From Coniochaeta sp. PMI_546 (taxonomy: Eukaryota > Ascomycota > Sordariomycetes > Coniochaetales > Coniochaetaceae), in the NCBI GenBank assembly GCA_021432605.1, contig MU271144.1:988606-1052605 (forward strand): 64,000 nt of DNA. The letters are read 5' to 3'. This document shows, piece by piece, positions 50,733 through 62,104 of the stretch. A program made the translations under genes and the position numbers. The notes beneath the pieces are model-generated. The model was not told the origin of the DNA. It worked only from the letters and a program-made list of their open reading frames with translations, and searched no databases. Each line of letters opens with the position of its first letter. The stretch's first letter is position 1.

Positions 50733-52049
50733 ATGGAGCAACTCGCCGCAAAATACTCCACACGACGCAACGGCTCCCTCGCAGCTTTCCAAGCCTCAGC
50801 AGTCTCACAGACACTGGATGCGAACCAATGGACAACCCTCACTGAGCAGCAAAATGTCCCTGGATTCCTACTCCTTGATTCAATCCGCTTCTATAAGAAG
50901 GCGACGACCACCCAAGGCCAGCTTGCTCCAGCGGTAGAGACTCTGCGCAAAGAATCCGTCGACAGCAAGCAGAAAGTGGACACCCTCATACAAGAGATTC
51001 GCACATATCAGAAACGGCTGGGCAGAGTCGAGCATGACGTTCAGCAAGCCACCAAAGACCTCGAAACCATGGATCAGCAGGTGGACACCATTCGCCGTGA
51101 CAATCTGCGAACGAACAGTGTGATCACCAGGAACGGGCAGGATGTCAGCCAGGTTGTCGAGAGGTTCAATGTTCTGGAGAGAGAGCTCATGAGTCTGCGA
51201 GCGAGGGAGGAGGATACTGTGGACTTACGGGCTGAGATGCATACTCTTATTGTGGAATTCTCCGCCATGTTCGCTTCCCTGGAGCACCTGAGAATGTCAC
51301 TGGCCCAAAAGCAGGTGGTGAACCCTCAAGCCTCCACTGGCATTGATATGCTGTCGTCTTCTCACGATAGGAGATATGAGCTTCGCAGCGCAATGGACAA
51401 GGCACCCCTTCCTGGACCACGTGAAGTCCAGCCTGGACCACCGGCTGCTGACCACGACTCCAGTCGCCGCCAGCTGCCGCGAGCGCATAGGGTCAAGCCT
51501 CAAGGGAAACGACCCACCATCACTCACCAGAATCGTCCCAGAGCTCAATTTAGACGACAAGCGGACAGTGACTTCTCTTCTTCATTCGAGGCCGGCTTCA
51601 GAGCCTCTGTAGATAAGCTATATGGTACGTCACAGCCTCAGGTACAGCAATCGGCCGCACGTGCTGCAGAAGACGACACTACGTCAGAGAGTCCACGAAT
51701 GGAACAAGCGTTCGATGCCTTGGACGGTGATATGGCCTCGGCAACGCTTCCGAAGCAAACCCATGCCGCCCTGATGGAGCTTCTCAACCAAGCCGCCAAA
51801 AACCACTTCCGCTACCCAGGCACCTCCGACAACAAGCTCATTTGGGCCTTCATAGACACCATCGTGGACAAGGCGCTCAGCAAGCGGCTCCAAATGTTTC
51901 TTCTCAGCCGATTCCACCCCAGACTTGTGGGTAAAAGTCATGCATCGGCGCAGCGGCGGTCAAGAACCAATCGATTCATTACTGTGTCGAAGCTCGAGTG
52001 GCCCTTGTTTGCTCAAGCAGCTGGTGAATTCCTGAAGAGTGATCGTTGA
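50733..52049 (+). CDS. Unrecognised coiled-coil protein, 438 aa
   Basis: Single open exon with an ATG after GACCAGC. I do not recognise the family. Residues ~70-205 look like a long coiled coil (heptad-like Leu/Val/Ile spacing, e.g. VDTLIQEIRTYQKRLGRVEH). Residues ~215-345 are polar, Pro/Arg/Ser-rich and probably disordered. The last ~90 residues become structured-looking again (ALMELLNQAAKNHFRY, LIWAFIDTIVDKALSKRLQ) and end in a basic patch (AQRRSRTNR) plus a short helix. It starts 519 bases after UTP18 on the same strand and converges with the S9 peptidase gene. A structural, scaffold or DNA-associated role would fit the layout, but that is a guess. Coding quality is high: long frame, no intron needed. 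Confidence 0.8.
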   Translation: MEQLAAKYSTRRNGSLAAFQASAVSQTLDANQWTTLTEQQNVPGFLLLDSIRFYKKATTTQGQLAPAVETLRKESVDSKQKVDTLIQEIRTYQKRLGRVEHDVQQATKDLETMDQQVDTIRRDNLRTNSVITRNGQDVSQVVERFNVLERELMSLRAREEDTVDLRAEMHTLIVEFSAMFASLEHLRMSLAQKQVVNPQASTGIDMLSSSHDRRYELRSAMDKAPLPGPREVQPGPPAADHDSSRRQLPRAHRVKPQGKRPTITHQNRPRAQFRRQADSDFSSSFEAGFRASVDKLYGTSQPQVQQSAARAAEDDTTSESPRMEQAFDALDGDMASATLPKQTHAALMELLNQAAKNHFRYPGTSDNKLIWAFIDTIVDKALSKRLQMFLLSRFHPRLVGKSHASAQRRSRTNRFITVSKLEWPLFAQAAGEFLKSDR

Positions 52050-52445
52050 AATTGATGAGGAAGGACGTGAAGAGGGCAGGCGGACTAGCTATGGGGGTTT
52101 AGAGTCGAGGAGTCCTCTATGGCGTTGTGGGATATGATATGTTTCTTTCTGGGATCTATCCTCGGGTCGCCGGACCCTGTGACTAGCTGTCCATGATTGC
52201 TTGACGGATAATACACAAATGGATGTAGAGTTGCGCACCCAATAATCACGGTTCTTAACGTTGTTATTTCGCTTCGTTCTTGTACCCGAACACACCTCAA
52301 CTTTTGCTGTGCCCAAACGACCCTGGACAGAATCCATACGCTGCTATCCTATCCAAAAACGGCTATCCTGAAAGGAAACATCAACCCCTGGCGGATTCTT
52401 TCCGAATCAGAAAGTCCGCCCCAACTGAGGCCTACTCAGTAATCA
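52050..52445. other. Convergent intergenic gap
   Basis: About 0.4 kb between the 3' ends of the coiled-coil gene (+) and the S9 peptidase gene (-). It presumably holds both polyadenylation regions. No other feature is seen. Confidence 0.6.
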
Positions 52446-54915
52446 TCAAGATATCCTCAAGGTACTGATAACATCGCTCTCGGATGTGTCGGCCGACTTA
52501 TCCAGCCCAGTGTACTTATTGATCCAACCAAGCACCTCCTTGTGCCAGACCAGAGAGTTCTCCGGCTTCAACACCCACTACAAACAAGAGAGTCAGCAAA
52601 GTACCGACAGCGATCGGGATCTAGTGGCCGCTTACATGGTTCTCGTCAGGAAACACCAGGAACCGACTCGGCACGCCCCTGGCCTGCAAAACGTTGAAGG
52701 CGGCCAATCCTTCGGTAACAGGCAACCTGTAGTCCAACTCACTGTGGATAACGAGCTGCGGCGTAGCCCACTCGGACAGGAACTTTGCCGGGTCCCACTT
52801 CTCGTAGCCCTCGCGGTTCTCCCAGAGCGTGCCGCCAAAGTCGTGGATGGGGAAGAAGAGCTCTTCCGACGTCCACTGGTGCAGGGTACTGAAAACGCCG
52901 TCGTGGCAGACGAGGGCCTTGAACCTGCGGCCTAGCGGGTGGCCCTGAATCCAGTCTGTGTGTCACGTACAGGTTAGCGATCTTTCTCGGTTGGAAGAAG
53001 GGAGTAGCTGGATCCTCACTGATCATGTACCCCCCATAGCTAGCCCCCAAGGCCACTGCATTTCCGGTGTCGACATACGGCATGTTCTCCGCAATCCACT
53101 CAAAGCAGTTTACGAGATCATTATACGGCCGTCCTCCCCATTCCTCAGTGATCCCGTCTTGCAGGGCTAGCCCGTACCCTGAGCTGCCCGTCGGATTCGG
53201 ACAGACGACGACGTACCCCTGCTCAGCAAAGATGGCCGGATTCCACCGGGTGCTCCAGGAGTCCATCCATTCCCCCTGAGGCCCGCCGTGTATGAAGAAC
53301 GCAAGGGGGTACTTCTTCTTGTCGTCGAAATTCGACGGCTTCAGCACCAGTGAGTGGACATCATAGTCGCCTCCGGCCCCAGGCGACCATATCTCGTCAA
53401 ACTGCGCCCTCGAAAGGCCAAAGGTCTTGCCGTTCTTAGACGCGGACGACACCAGCTCGAGCTTCGCAGTCTCTGGATCAAGGATGGAGTAAAAGCTGCT
53501 GTCCACCAGACTGGAACCGCTCAAAAACAACTTCCCACTCCCTTTGCCCTCCTCTCCATCGTCCAATATCGCGATGGAACTGACACTCGCCTCCGTCGTC
53601 AGGGCGGTCGGCAACTCCTTCGCCGCATCCTCCAGCCCAATCCTCCACACCTTGGACCGTCCCTTCTCCTCAGCCGTAACGAATATCTCTCTATCATCCC
53701 GCCCCCACAGCACAACGTCAGGCTTGGCATCCCACCTGCCCTCCCCATCCTCGCTCTCGTGCACCTCCCTGCCCACCAGCTCCTTGGTCACATCCTCCAC
53801 GACCACCAGCCTCGTCTTATCGCTCTCGTACTGCCTCGACCTCATCCGCGTGAACGCCACCTTCCGCCCACAGTGACTGAACTTCGGACTCCCACTATAC
53901 CCCTCCAGCCCCTTTGTCTCCACCCTCCTCGGCTGGGGCGCCGGGTCCTCCTCAAAACTCTCTAGCGGGACGAAGTACAAGTCGCTCTTGGTGTAGCTAG
54001 CCGCAGGCCTACACTCCGGATCCCTCGCCACAAACACCAGCCCGTACGGCCCGATATCAAAGTCCCCCGTGCCCCCGAACGGCGGCACAGGGCTGACCAG
54101 ATCGGTCCTGGCCAGGGCATTCGTCAACCCCTGGGTCGAAGCGAACGTGAAAACCCCCTTCTCCCCGCCGGAAGAAGCAGATGGAGAAGAAGAATGAGAA
54201 TCCCTGGCGCGCTGGAGCCGGCCGTACCAGAGCGCGTTACGCTCCGGACCGACCCACGAGTCCCACTGCCGCACGAAGAGGGAGTCGTACACCTTTGCGC
54301 TGGACCGGGAGGTCCGCTCGTTCTCCGGGTTGGCCATCTCGCCGTGCGGGGTGGCGGGCGCCGAGCAGGCGAGCGCGAAGGCGCCTTCGTCCGGGAGGGG
54401 CACGATGCGGAGGTTTGAGAGGGTGCCCTTGAAGGTGCGGATTTGGGTTGGTCTGAGTGCCATTGTCAGTTGTGTGTGAAGGGGTGTGATAGATAGGGGT
54501 AGATCGGTGGGGGATAGGACCGAACAAGGGGAGGGAGAGGGGGAAGAGGTTACTCTGATCCAGGCTTGGAAGCATCAGCCAGCATGAGGCTGGTGCTTCC
54601 TCGGTCCGCGCTCTTGAAGAAGAGGAACTCGGTGTCGGTGATCCATACCGGCTCGTTATACGCGGAATTATCGTAGAGCAGGGTCGAGTCGCCCGACTTG
54701 ATATCCAAGACCCGAATCTGGGATGTCTTCTTGTGGGTCTCGAAGGAGTAGGTAGAGACCTTGAGCGGAGAGTCAGTAGCTGTTAGAGATCACGCAAAAA
54801 CCGATGAGCTTACAGTGAAGAGCGCCTTGGTGCCGGTCGGGTTAGGTTGAGCTGGTGAACGTCGAGGCGCCGAAAGGAGCACCTCGGGGGTGAACTTGGT
54901 TGCTGTTAGAGTCAT
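52446..54915 (-). CDS. S9 family oligopeptidase (dipeptidyl-peptidase 5-like), 730 aa
   Basis: Minus-strand exons: 54915-54814, 54759-54554, 54452-53020, 52955-52636, 52577-52446. Introns are 54, 101, 64 and 58 nt with GT-AG ends and consistent phases. There is an N-terminal beta-propeller (about 1-450), then an alpha/beta-hydrolase domain with oxyanion-side [11 protein letters not shown], the nucleophile elbow GASYGGYM (S574), the acid in SELDYRLPV (D655) and the histidine in [13 protein letters not shown] (H687): the full Ser-Asp-His triad in S9 order. The start [13 protein letters not shown] has no signal peptide, so a cytosolic enzyme is expected, unlike the secreted DPP5. It should cleave short peptides or act as an acyl-aminoacyl peptidase. 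The intron right after the nucleophile elbow falls between M579-I580 and N581. Confidence 0.94.
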
Positions 54916-55504
54916 CTCGACTTGAGTATACTAACTGGTCTGCTAGATGAGTTAAATGAAAAGAAGAACTCGACGCTGTATCATGATATAAGTGAATCCT
55001 AAGCAGCGAGCTAAGGAGCCGTCTTGGGAAGCTTACTGTGTGGTCAGTATGCTACCCCGCATGAGCCCCTCACCACCTGCCTCTTATGAGCTGCATGAAG
55101 ATTATTGGGGTCGCTACCCATTGAGAAGGAAGGTGAGATGACTTCACTTCACGGCCTTCAGTCACGAATCAGGGAGTGAATTCGCGCCTATATGCCCGGC
55201 TCTGGCTCTGATCGTTTTCATCTAGTAAGTACCCTATTGCCCGAACCGAAAGCGCCGAGCTGTAACATGAGCTAAGACAGGTGAGGCAGGCCAACAATGA
55301 CCGAGCAAGAAAGCCACGATGCGCCTTTGGGTATGTATGGTAAAGAGCAGATCCGCCCCTGATGATGACATTGGACATTGAAGCTGTGTCCATCTTTCCC
55401 AATTCCTGGCCCGCCCCTTTTTAACGCCATACTCCAGCCAGACCATCCGTTTTCCAATCCATAGCACTTTAAGAACCTGCGACAAAACGCGAGAAGCAAT
55501 CCTC
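54916..55504. other. Intergenic: S9 peptidase promoter, EAF6 3' flank
   Basis: Both neighbours are on minus. A 77-codon minus frame overlaps this gap but is not protein-like. No distinct element was recognised. Confidence 0.5.
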
Positions 55505-56282
55505 TCATCCCTTGCGAGCCGCCCCAAAATTCGTCCTAACCTTCTTCGTTTGCGTCGAGTCAGTCCCGCTATCATCCTCCAGAGCGGCAGCCGCCGCCGC
55601 CGCAGCAGCAGCAGCAGCCTTCTTGCTCGTCTTCTTCCCCGCCTTGCTGGCCGTCGCCGAAGTGGGTGTTGCCGCCGCGGATGCGCTTGCCGAGTCCGCC
55701 TTATCCTTGAACGAGGCGGAGACGGGCGTCGGCGCGTGTGCTGCGGGCGTCGAGGCTGCTGTTGGAGGTTGGGAGTCTTGTTGCTGTGATTTTCGCGTAA
55801 AGAGTCAGTCTCTTTTCTCAATGTGCAAGAAGATGGCAGACGTTCAGGGAGGGAGAGAGCACATACAGCGTTAGGATTGTAACTAATCGAGCTCCTCGAG
55901 AACACGCGGTTCGCATCCGTCAGCCCCGTCTTGCGCCGTTGCGCCGCGGCGCCCGTGGTGCCCTTGGTGTAGTTGTCGAAGCCCGTGATTATGTTGCCGC
56001 TGGGCGTGCTCTCGAGATAGTCTGTTTCTTTCTGATAGATAGCTTCTTCTTGCGCTGCCTGTCCACCATACGCGCCGTCAGTATGCTATGCCTTCAGCAA
56101 CGAAGACATGTGCGGTAGAAGACGAGCGAACTAACCAGCCTCTTCTCCAGCTCCCTCTTCCGCGTAATCATCTGCCTCAGATGCTGCCTCTGCTTCTCGT
56201 AGTACGGTATTCCGGCAGCGGGGCCGGGATTGCTGCCGGCTACGCTCGCGCCGCCCGCGCTGGGCGGTGCGTTCTCCGTCAT
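55505..56282 (-). CDS. EAF6: EAF6, NuA4 histone acetyltransferase subunit, 205 aa
   Basis: Minus-strand exons: 56282-56136, 56058-55867, 55783-55505; introns 77 and 83 nt. After a Gly/Ala/Pro-rich start comes the EAF6 helix YYEKQRQHLRQMITRKREL, continuing across the intron into AAQEEAIYQKETDYLE and the conserved ITGFDNYTKG, then RRKTGLTDANRVFSRSS(I)SYNP. These are the hallmarks of EAF6, a small subunit of NuA4 (and of NuA3 in yeast), nuclear and chromatin-bound. The C-terminal tail is low-complexity and contains a run of 13 Ala encoded by GCC/GCA-type triplets (around 55580-55620), followed by basic residues. Poly-Ala length may vary between strains. The reading frame is unambiguous through the core. 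Confidence 0.95.
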
Positions 56283-57086
56283 GTCGAAGTAATCGAGAGC
56301 TGTGGGTTGAGGCCGTCTGCGAGGATGGAGGACTCCGGCCAGGTCGAAAAGTTCAGACAGGGACGGTGGATCGACGAGTGACTGACCTTGAGATTGCTCG
56401 GATGTTGACTTTGGAGACGATGAGGGACAAGACGTTGTCGGCGTTGCGGTTGAGAGTTGGAGACCCGCTTTGGGACGTGCCTGGCCAACCACAGGACAGA
56501 ACGACTCGGCGGCGAAGAGTGTAAGATGCATCCCCAGTCGTGGTTATGCGATAGTAAACAAAGTAGGTGGCTTGAAGACGGTAGTTTGAGGTCGACATTG
56601 GACTGATGTGTTTTATCATATTTGAGTACAGTAAAACAACATTGTGCGCGGTGGCGGTCTTCCTCTTTGGAGCTTGATATGTACAACTTTAACACGCATG
56701 GTACTGTTTGTCCCGTCTGTACCGGTAGCTGCTGCATGTCAATCAATGCCAACGCAATCATGTCTTAAGCTTCATCTCGACCCTTTCCTACTCCACGGTC
56801 CTCTGATACCTCAATTAAACAATGCCAACTGTACTGCCGTAATTACTATGAACTGCTTTTGATGGCCGGTATATCCTCACATATCCACTATTAAGACGCC
56901 ATCGTCCTCGACATATACGCGGCCCGCTCCCAACTCGCACACTGAGAAACCCAGATCGCCAATAACATGCAACGACCAACAAAAACCGAAATAGCTCAAC
57001 CGGCGCGCCCTGATGGATACCAAAATATAATCAAACTGATAAACAACCAACCCAAACATAACCCCCATCAGCCATATGCCCTCGGC
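56283..57086. other. Intergenic: EAF6 promoter, kinase 3' flank
   Basis: A 0.8-kb gap between two minus-strand genes. Open frames that cross from EAF6 (e.g. to 56531) are not conserved beyond the EAF6 start. Nothing else is recognisable. Confidence 0.5.
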
Positions 57087-59252
57087 TCACCTCCCATTCG
57101 CCTTCGCCTTCGCCTTCCCCTTCCCCTGAGCCCTGGCAGCAACGTCTCCCTTGGGATAATTACTCCCATTGTCCTCCGCATACAGCACTTGGTCCCCCTT
57201 GCCACCCATCTCGATGAACTCCTTGGGATCCCTGTTGTCCGCCGGCCGCGGCTCCTTGCCCTTGCCGGACCTGGGATTCTTCGAGTAGATCTTGAGATCC
57301 GCCTGGCCGTCCCCGAGCGGGACCTTGTTCGCGACCTTGACCTCGTTGATGCTCGCCAGCAACGTCCGCTCCCTGTGCACGCCGCGGCGGTTGACCTCCA
57401 GCCCGGCCACGCCGGACACGAGGCCGTTGGTGCTGTCGTTCGGATTCGGCGGCTGGGCCGTCATCCACGGATGCGCGAGGCATTGGTCCACGGTGAACCG
57501 CTTCTCCGGGTCGACGACCAGCATGGAGTCGATCAGGTCCAGGGCCGGGTCGCCGACCGAGTCCCAGTACGGCGACGGGTAGTCGAACTTGGCCATCTTG
57601 ATCTGCTGTGAGAGGCTGTACGGGTAGTCCTTGGAATAGAGCTCGTCGGAGAACGGCGGGAAGCCGCACAGGCAAATGTAGAGCACGACGCCGAGGGACC
57701 AGATATCGACCGCCTTGGTGTACTTGCGATGCTTGGTGTCGGCCAGGATCTCCGGCGCGACATACGAGGGCGTGCCGCAGAGGGTTGTGGTGAAGGACTC
57801 CTCGCCGATGATCTTGGCCAGGCCGAAGTCGGCTAGTTTTACATGCAGATCTTTGTCTACTAGTAGGATATTTTCTGGCTTGATATCACGGTGGACGATG
57901 TTACGGTCGTGCTGGGATATAGTTAGCGACCGTGAAAGGAGCGAGGGGGCGTTATTGCGAGGAGAGAAGATAACACACCAGGTATTTGACGCCTTGAAAT
58001 AGTTGCGTAAACAGCTTCCTGCACTCAGCCTCGGAGAGCTTCTGCTTCATGACGATGTAGTTGAAGAGCTCTCCTTCCGGCGCGAGCTCGAGAACCAGGT
58101 AGACGGCGTTGTGCTCATTGAACGTATCCTTGAGGCACAGTACGTTCGGGTGACTGACGCCCATGAGCACGGCAATCTCGAGCTGCAGGCCCTCGTTCTT
58201 CGCCCGGTCCTCCTGCCCCGGAGTCTTGGTGAAGATCTTGACGGCATAGCGCCGGCCGGTCGCCTTCTCGACACAGAGGTAGACCTCGGCAAAGTGGCCC
58301 TTTCCGAGTTTCTCGAGGGGCGTGTATTGTTGTAGGAACGCACTCGTTTTCCGGGTCTTGGGATACCTGAAGATGAAGCGAGCCTTGTCGAGGACGGCAA
58401 TCTCATCTTGCTCCTGGAGCTCTCTCCTGTGGTTCCGGCCTACTATTGCCTCGTTGACGAAGGTGCCGTTACTCGACAGATCCTCGAGCACGACGACTGT
58501 ATCTTCTCCTTTATGCTCTGCGAACAATAAGCAGTGCCGATTTGACACTATTGGGTCGTCGATGACGATGTCTGTCGCCAGTTAGGCCGACTGCTCGGCG
58601 GGTTGTAAACGTTTGACGGGGGATACTCACCGCACTCGGGATGTCTCCCTATAAGGTAGCCACCAGACGATAGACCATTTTGTTCCTTCTCAAAGCTCTT
58701 TTCTTGCTCGATCAGCGCTTTCTGGCCTTTTTTCTTGGAAGCTCCGGGCGTGGCCTTGGCAACGGTGTCGGGAAGAGGGCAGCAGGAGCGTTCCCTCATG
58801 ACCACGCAGCGGCCGCCGTACTTTGTGTCGAGCGGGAACAGGTAGCCAAACACACCCTCCTTGACCTCATCCTCGACCTCATCGGACAGAGCAGCTTGCG
58901 ATTCGACAAACTGACTAAAGGCCTGCGTGTCTCCTGGCGGGGAGGAAAAGGGATTCCGCTGGGAGTAACCGTCATCGCCGTTGCGATGTTCGATCTGGCT
59001 ATGGCCTCCGCCGGGCGGGGTCGCGGTGCCCTCCTTCAAATCGTCTGTCGACTCGGTGGTAGTATGGGTTACGGGGGACGGGAGCTGGTGTTTGTTGCTG
59101 ATGGGAGTCTTTTGCAGATCGTCGGCCGAGTCGCCGGGTCTCTGCGACAGTCGTTCGGACCGACGCGGTTTCTTGAATGAGTCTACGTCTCGTTCGGGGG
59201 AGCCCTGCAGCATGCGAGTCAACTTGCCGAACATTCGCTTTTGCGACGCCAT
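57087..59252 (-). CDS. RAD53: Chk2/Rad53-family checkpoint kinase with FHA domain (PRD-4-like), 679 aa
   Basis: Minus-strand exons: 59252-58631, 58571-57979, 57911-57087; introns 59 and 67 nt, GT-AG. Residues ~1-190 are mostly disordered with SQ/TQ and Ser/Thr-Pro sites (e.g. DTQAFSQF, VESQAAL), as expected for phosphorylation by Mec1/ATR-type kinases. An FHA domain (~195-275) shows GRHPECD, SNRHC and LSSNGTFVN, the phosphothreonine-binding signature. The kinase domain has a Gly-loop GKGHFAEV (from ~297), the ATP lysine in YAVKIF (K319), HRDIKPEN (D414), DFGLAKI (D433) and PSYVAPE. The tail is basic (GKGKAKAKANGR). One FHA plus kinase fits Chk2/Cds1 and Neurospora PRD-4, which links DNA damage to the clock. 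The start is uncertain: an ATG at 59352 in another frame gives MAPRTEGSHKRAR and could be joined by a 61-nt GTAGGT intron. Confidence 0.95.
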
Positions 59253-60382
59253 CTCTAGGCCGGAAGGCATCCACATGGAGAACCGAATCTTGAATGGGAG
59301 TCATGGAACCTACCCGAGCTCTCTTGTGGCTGCCTTCGGTTCGGGGAGCCATAGTGTCTTTTAAATGAGGCCCAAGTGTCGTCTGTTGAGGGAACCTGTG
59401 GGCTGGCAAGGCTCAGGAGGGCGTGCAATTCGCGAATTGGAATGACCTGTGCGTGGGATGGGAAATGTCTGCCTCGTGGGAAGCGACCTTGCACTTGGAA
59501 GCGAGCGTATGCGAATGAATGGTGTACTGCGTGTAGTGGAGATGTGTTGGAGCCTACCAGTGTGGAGGGAGCTTGTCATGCAAACCTGCTGGAGCGAGTC
59601 CCGGTTGAGTGAGTGAGTGGCAGGGACAGGACTGGCAGAGAATCTTGGAATTCCCATCTCCACTCAGCTTTCCACAGCCCCCAGGACAGGAGTCATGAGT
59701 GCGCTAGGACGGGCACACGGAAGCATCCCATTGGAGCCTGGAGCTGACCTCTTTTTTTTTAATTCTACTACGTACACTACCTTACGCAGTACAATTGTAG
59801 GCGGGTTTTCGATTGATCCGCCTGCTGCATACCGCAGGAACCTGCCATACTATGGTATACGTGCAGTAGCATACCTTATGTATTGCAGGGGTTTGCGCTG
59901 AAGAAGTAGTGGTGGGAGATGCCGCGTGCTTGTCCTTCGAGTCACGATCGCCGGGCGGTTGACACACTCAGAGACATCCGTGATCCGGCCATGACGTCCT
60001 CCCCCGAACGTGACTCTTTTGATTTCTCATGCGATCGAAACAACACATTGGCAGCCGCAGTACACACAGTATTGCCACACTACACTTACATAGTACGTGT
60101 ACGAACAAAGAGCCGAGCACAGAGCCGTTCCGAGAAGCAGGGAAGCAGCCCCCAAAAAGCAAGAAACGGCTCAATACCTACCTTGCGGTACGGTGCGGAC
60201 CTCATTTACGACAATGGTGCATGTCGGAAGGCAAACAGACCGAGTACAGATATGCAGCAATGAGAGATTCGAGCCTTAAGGGAGATCTATCACGTTTTCT
60301 CACTCATGAAAATGAAGCAAACAAGTTCGAAGCACCATGCTTGTTACTCGACTGCCAGGATACTCGCGTAGATACCAGATAT

Positions 60383-60392
60383 TACTGTGGTA
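60383..60392 (+). repeat. Copy of the dispersed word TACTGTGGTA
   Basis: Exact copy about 460 bases upstream of the plus-strand gene at 60855. Confidence 0.9.
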
Positions 60393-60541
60393 AGCAAGTC
60401 ATGTCTCCGCCGCCAGCACAGGATGACAAACAGACGAGGACCGGCAAACAATGGGTCTGTATTTGAGGTACACTGCAAGGTAGTGCACAATGCGTGTTGT
60501 ATAATAATTAGGTACAGGTAGTGAATGCACACAGTACTGCA

Positions 60542-60553
60542 TAAGGTACCTTA
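60542..60553. repeat. 12-bp palindrome TAAGGTACCTTA, copy 2
   Basis: Identical to 45597-45608 and directly followed by the overlapping palindrome-like ACCTTAGGTAC. Confidence 0.9.
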
Positions 60554-60854
60554 CCTTAGGTACGCACTGGTAGTGTAGGGTGATCATTAGATGACTAAGT
60601 CTCCAGGTGGCTAAGAACTAAACCCCCATGCAGCCTTACGCAGTAGTGTACAGTAAGCTAGCTCTACCTTACCTAGTAGGATGCAGGGGGCCCACCATTA
60701 TCTGCTTTATCCCCGCCTTGGAGCGGGCAGTCGAAAACGATACCTTGTACACCAGGTAGACATTAAACCCACGTTAACCCAGCGCTCACCTCAGTGTCCG
60801 TTGTCAACGACACACCACTCTGTTTCGAAGGTGACGGCCATCCGAGCCCACATC

Positions 60855-61832
60855 ATGCCGGGCCTCACCATCAGTACTAAAGATGCCATCGTGCGGCCGC
60901 CAGCAGCACACTCAGACGCACGCCCCTCATCACCAACAGGAGGACCACCGATCAGCCCCATCACGCCAACCTTCGCGCCCGCCCAGCCCGCGCCAAATGC
61001 CACACAACGTCAACCACTCCCGCCTTTCTCCCAGACCCGTCAGACATTCACACACTCTCAACCAGACCAGACCGGCATGCCGCCCCCTCCCGCACCGCCG
61101 CAGCCCATCAGCTTCGACGACAACCCCGACGTCTTGGCCCTCAAGAGCGCGATATCCATCCTACAGCTGCAGAAAGCACGCGCCACACGCGATGTACAGT
61201 CTCTGAACCGGGCGAAGGAGGCCGCGCTCGCAGACACGGAAGGTTTCATCGCAGATTTGGCCAGTGGACGGGTGGGCACCGAAGCAGATCGGCTCTTTCC
61301 CGACCTCACGCCGCGGCGGGGAGCGGCTGACTCAGTTGACGAGGAGGAAGACGATGATGATAGCAGCGACGAAGAGGAAGAGGACGAGGAGATGGCAGAG
61401 CCCGGCCAAAAACAAGATATACCTACGGATGGTGCCAGCGTATCAGTCCCATCATCAATAACTCCTCAAAACGATGTCGATAAGGCGGCAGCATCTCAGA
61501 ACCGGAAAGAAAAGAGGAAAAAGCAACCTGCCGCACCGCCACCGGCATGGCGCACCCTCCCAAAACCACAAAATGTCGTCCGGTGCCCGCCCATAAACTG
61601 GTCCCAGTACGGCGTCGTCGGCGAATCGCTCGACAAGCTGCACGCTGAGCAGCAGCGCGCCCCTACCCAGGGTGCTCCAGCTACCCTCAAACCCGGCCCT
61701 GGTGGCTTGACGTACGAATTCAAGGGCGAGAGCAGTAGCAACAGCGAGCAGAAGAGGCTGGTCGGCATCGCGGCTCCGTATGCGCCCGGAAAGGATAAAT
61801 TGGACAAAAAGCCCAAGGGTGGGAAGCGATGA
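60855..61832 (+). CDS. Conserved-looking acidic protein of unknown function, 325 aa
   Basis: Single exon. The frame is open from 60681, but the ATG at 60855 (MPGLTISTKDAIV) follows a normal context and starts the protein-like part. Residues ~10-85 are Pro/Ala/Thr-rich. A helix-forming block follows (NPDVLALKSAISILQLQ, RATRDVQSLNRAKEAAL), then a strongly acidic stretch (DEEEDDDDSSDEEEEDEE, about 160-177) and a basic patch (RKEKRKKQ). A short conserved-looking motif, CPPINWSQYGVVGESLDK, comes next, with a Gly/Lys-rich end. I think related proteins occur widely in filamentous ascomycetes, but I cannot name the function. The mix of acidic and basic tracts suggests a nuclear protein. It converges on RFC2 with only 272 bases between stop codons. 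Confidence 0.85.
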   Translation: MPGLTISTKDAIVRPPAAHSDARPSSPTGGPPISPITPTFAPAQPAPNATQRQPLPPFSQTRQTFTHSQPDQTGMPPPPAPPQPISFDDNPDVLALKSAISILQLQKARATRDVQSLNRAKEAALADTEGFIADLASGRVGTEADRLFPDLTPRRGAADSVDEEEDDDDSSDEEEEDEEMAEPGQKQDIPTDGASVSVPSSITPQNDVDKAAASQNRKEKRKKQPAAPPPAWRTLPKPQNVVRCPPINWSQYGVVGESLDKLHAEQQRAPTQGAPATLKPGPGGLTYEFKGESSSNSEQKRLVGIAAPYAPGKDKLDKKPKGGKR

Positions 61833-62104
61833 TGTTGGGACGCGGCGGCTGACTGGTTTGGTGTTAATGATGTACGTCCTTCATGGATATAGTACTATTA
61901 TGATGAACGAATACATGGAAGCTTTGATTTCAGACCACTCTATCATTGCGAAGCGACGCTCGTTGTTCTGCAACGTACATGGAAACCTAACTGCATATAA
62001 GTTCCCTTGACCGACTCCTTTTCCCATGCTCTAAACCCCGTAGTGTACACTGTACAGCAAGTCCAAGCACAAAGAATCCCAGCATATAAGTCTAGTGATA
62101 TCTT

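Larger units (their letters stand above)
59253..60854. other. Divergent intergenic region with dense short repeats, 1.6 kb
   Basis: Lies between the minus-strand kinase and a plus-strand gene, so it must hold both promoters. From a T9 run at 59752-59760 to ~60680 it is tiled with short related words: CCTTACGCAGTA at 59780-59791 and again at 60634-60645, TAAGGTACCTTA at 60542-60553, TACTGTGGTA at 60383-60392, and several ACCTTAGGTA/ACCTTACCTAG variants. No reading frame looks protein-like. The repeats may be the worn ends of a small non-coding element or a group of binding sites. Confidence 0.5.
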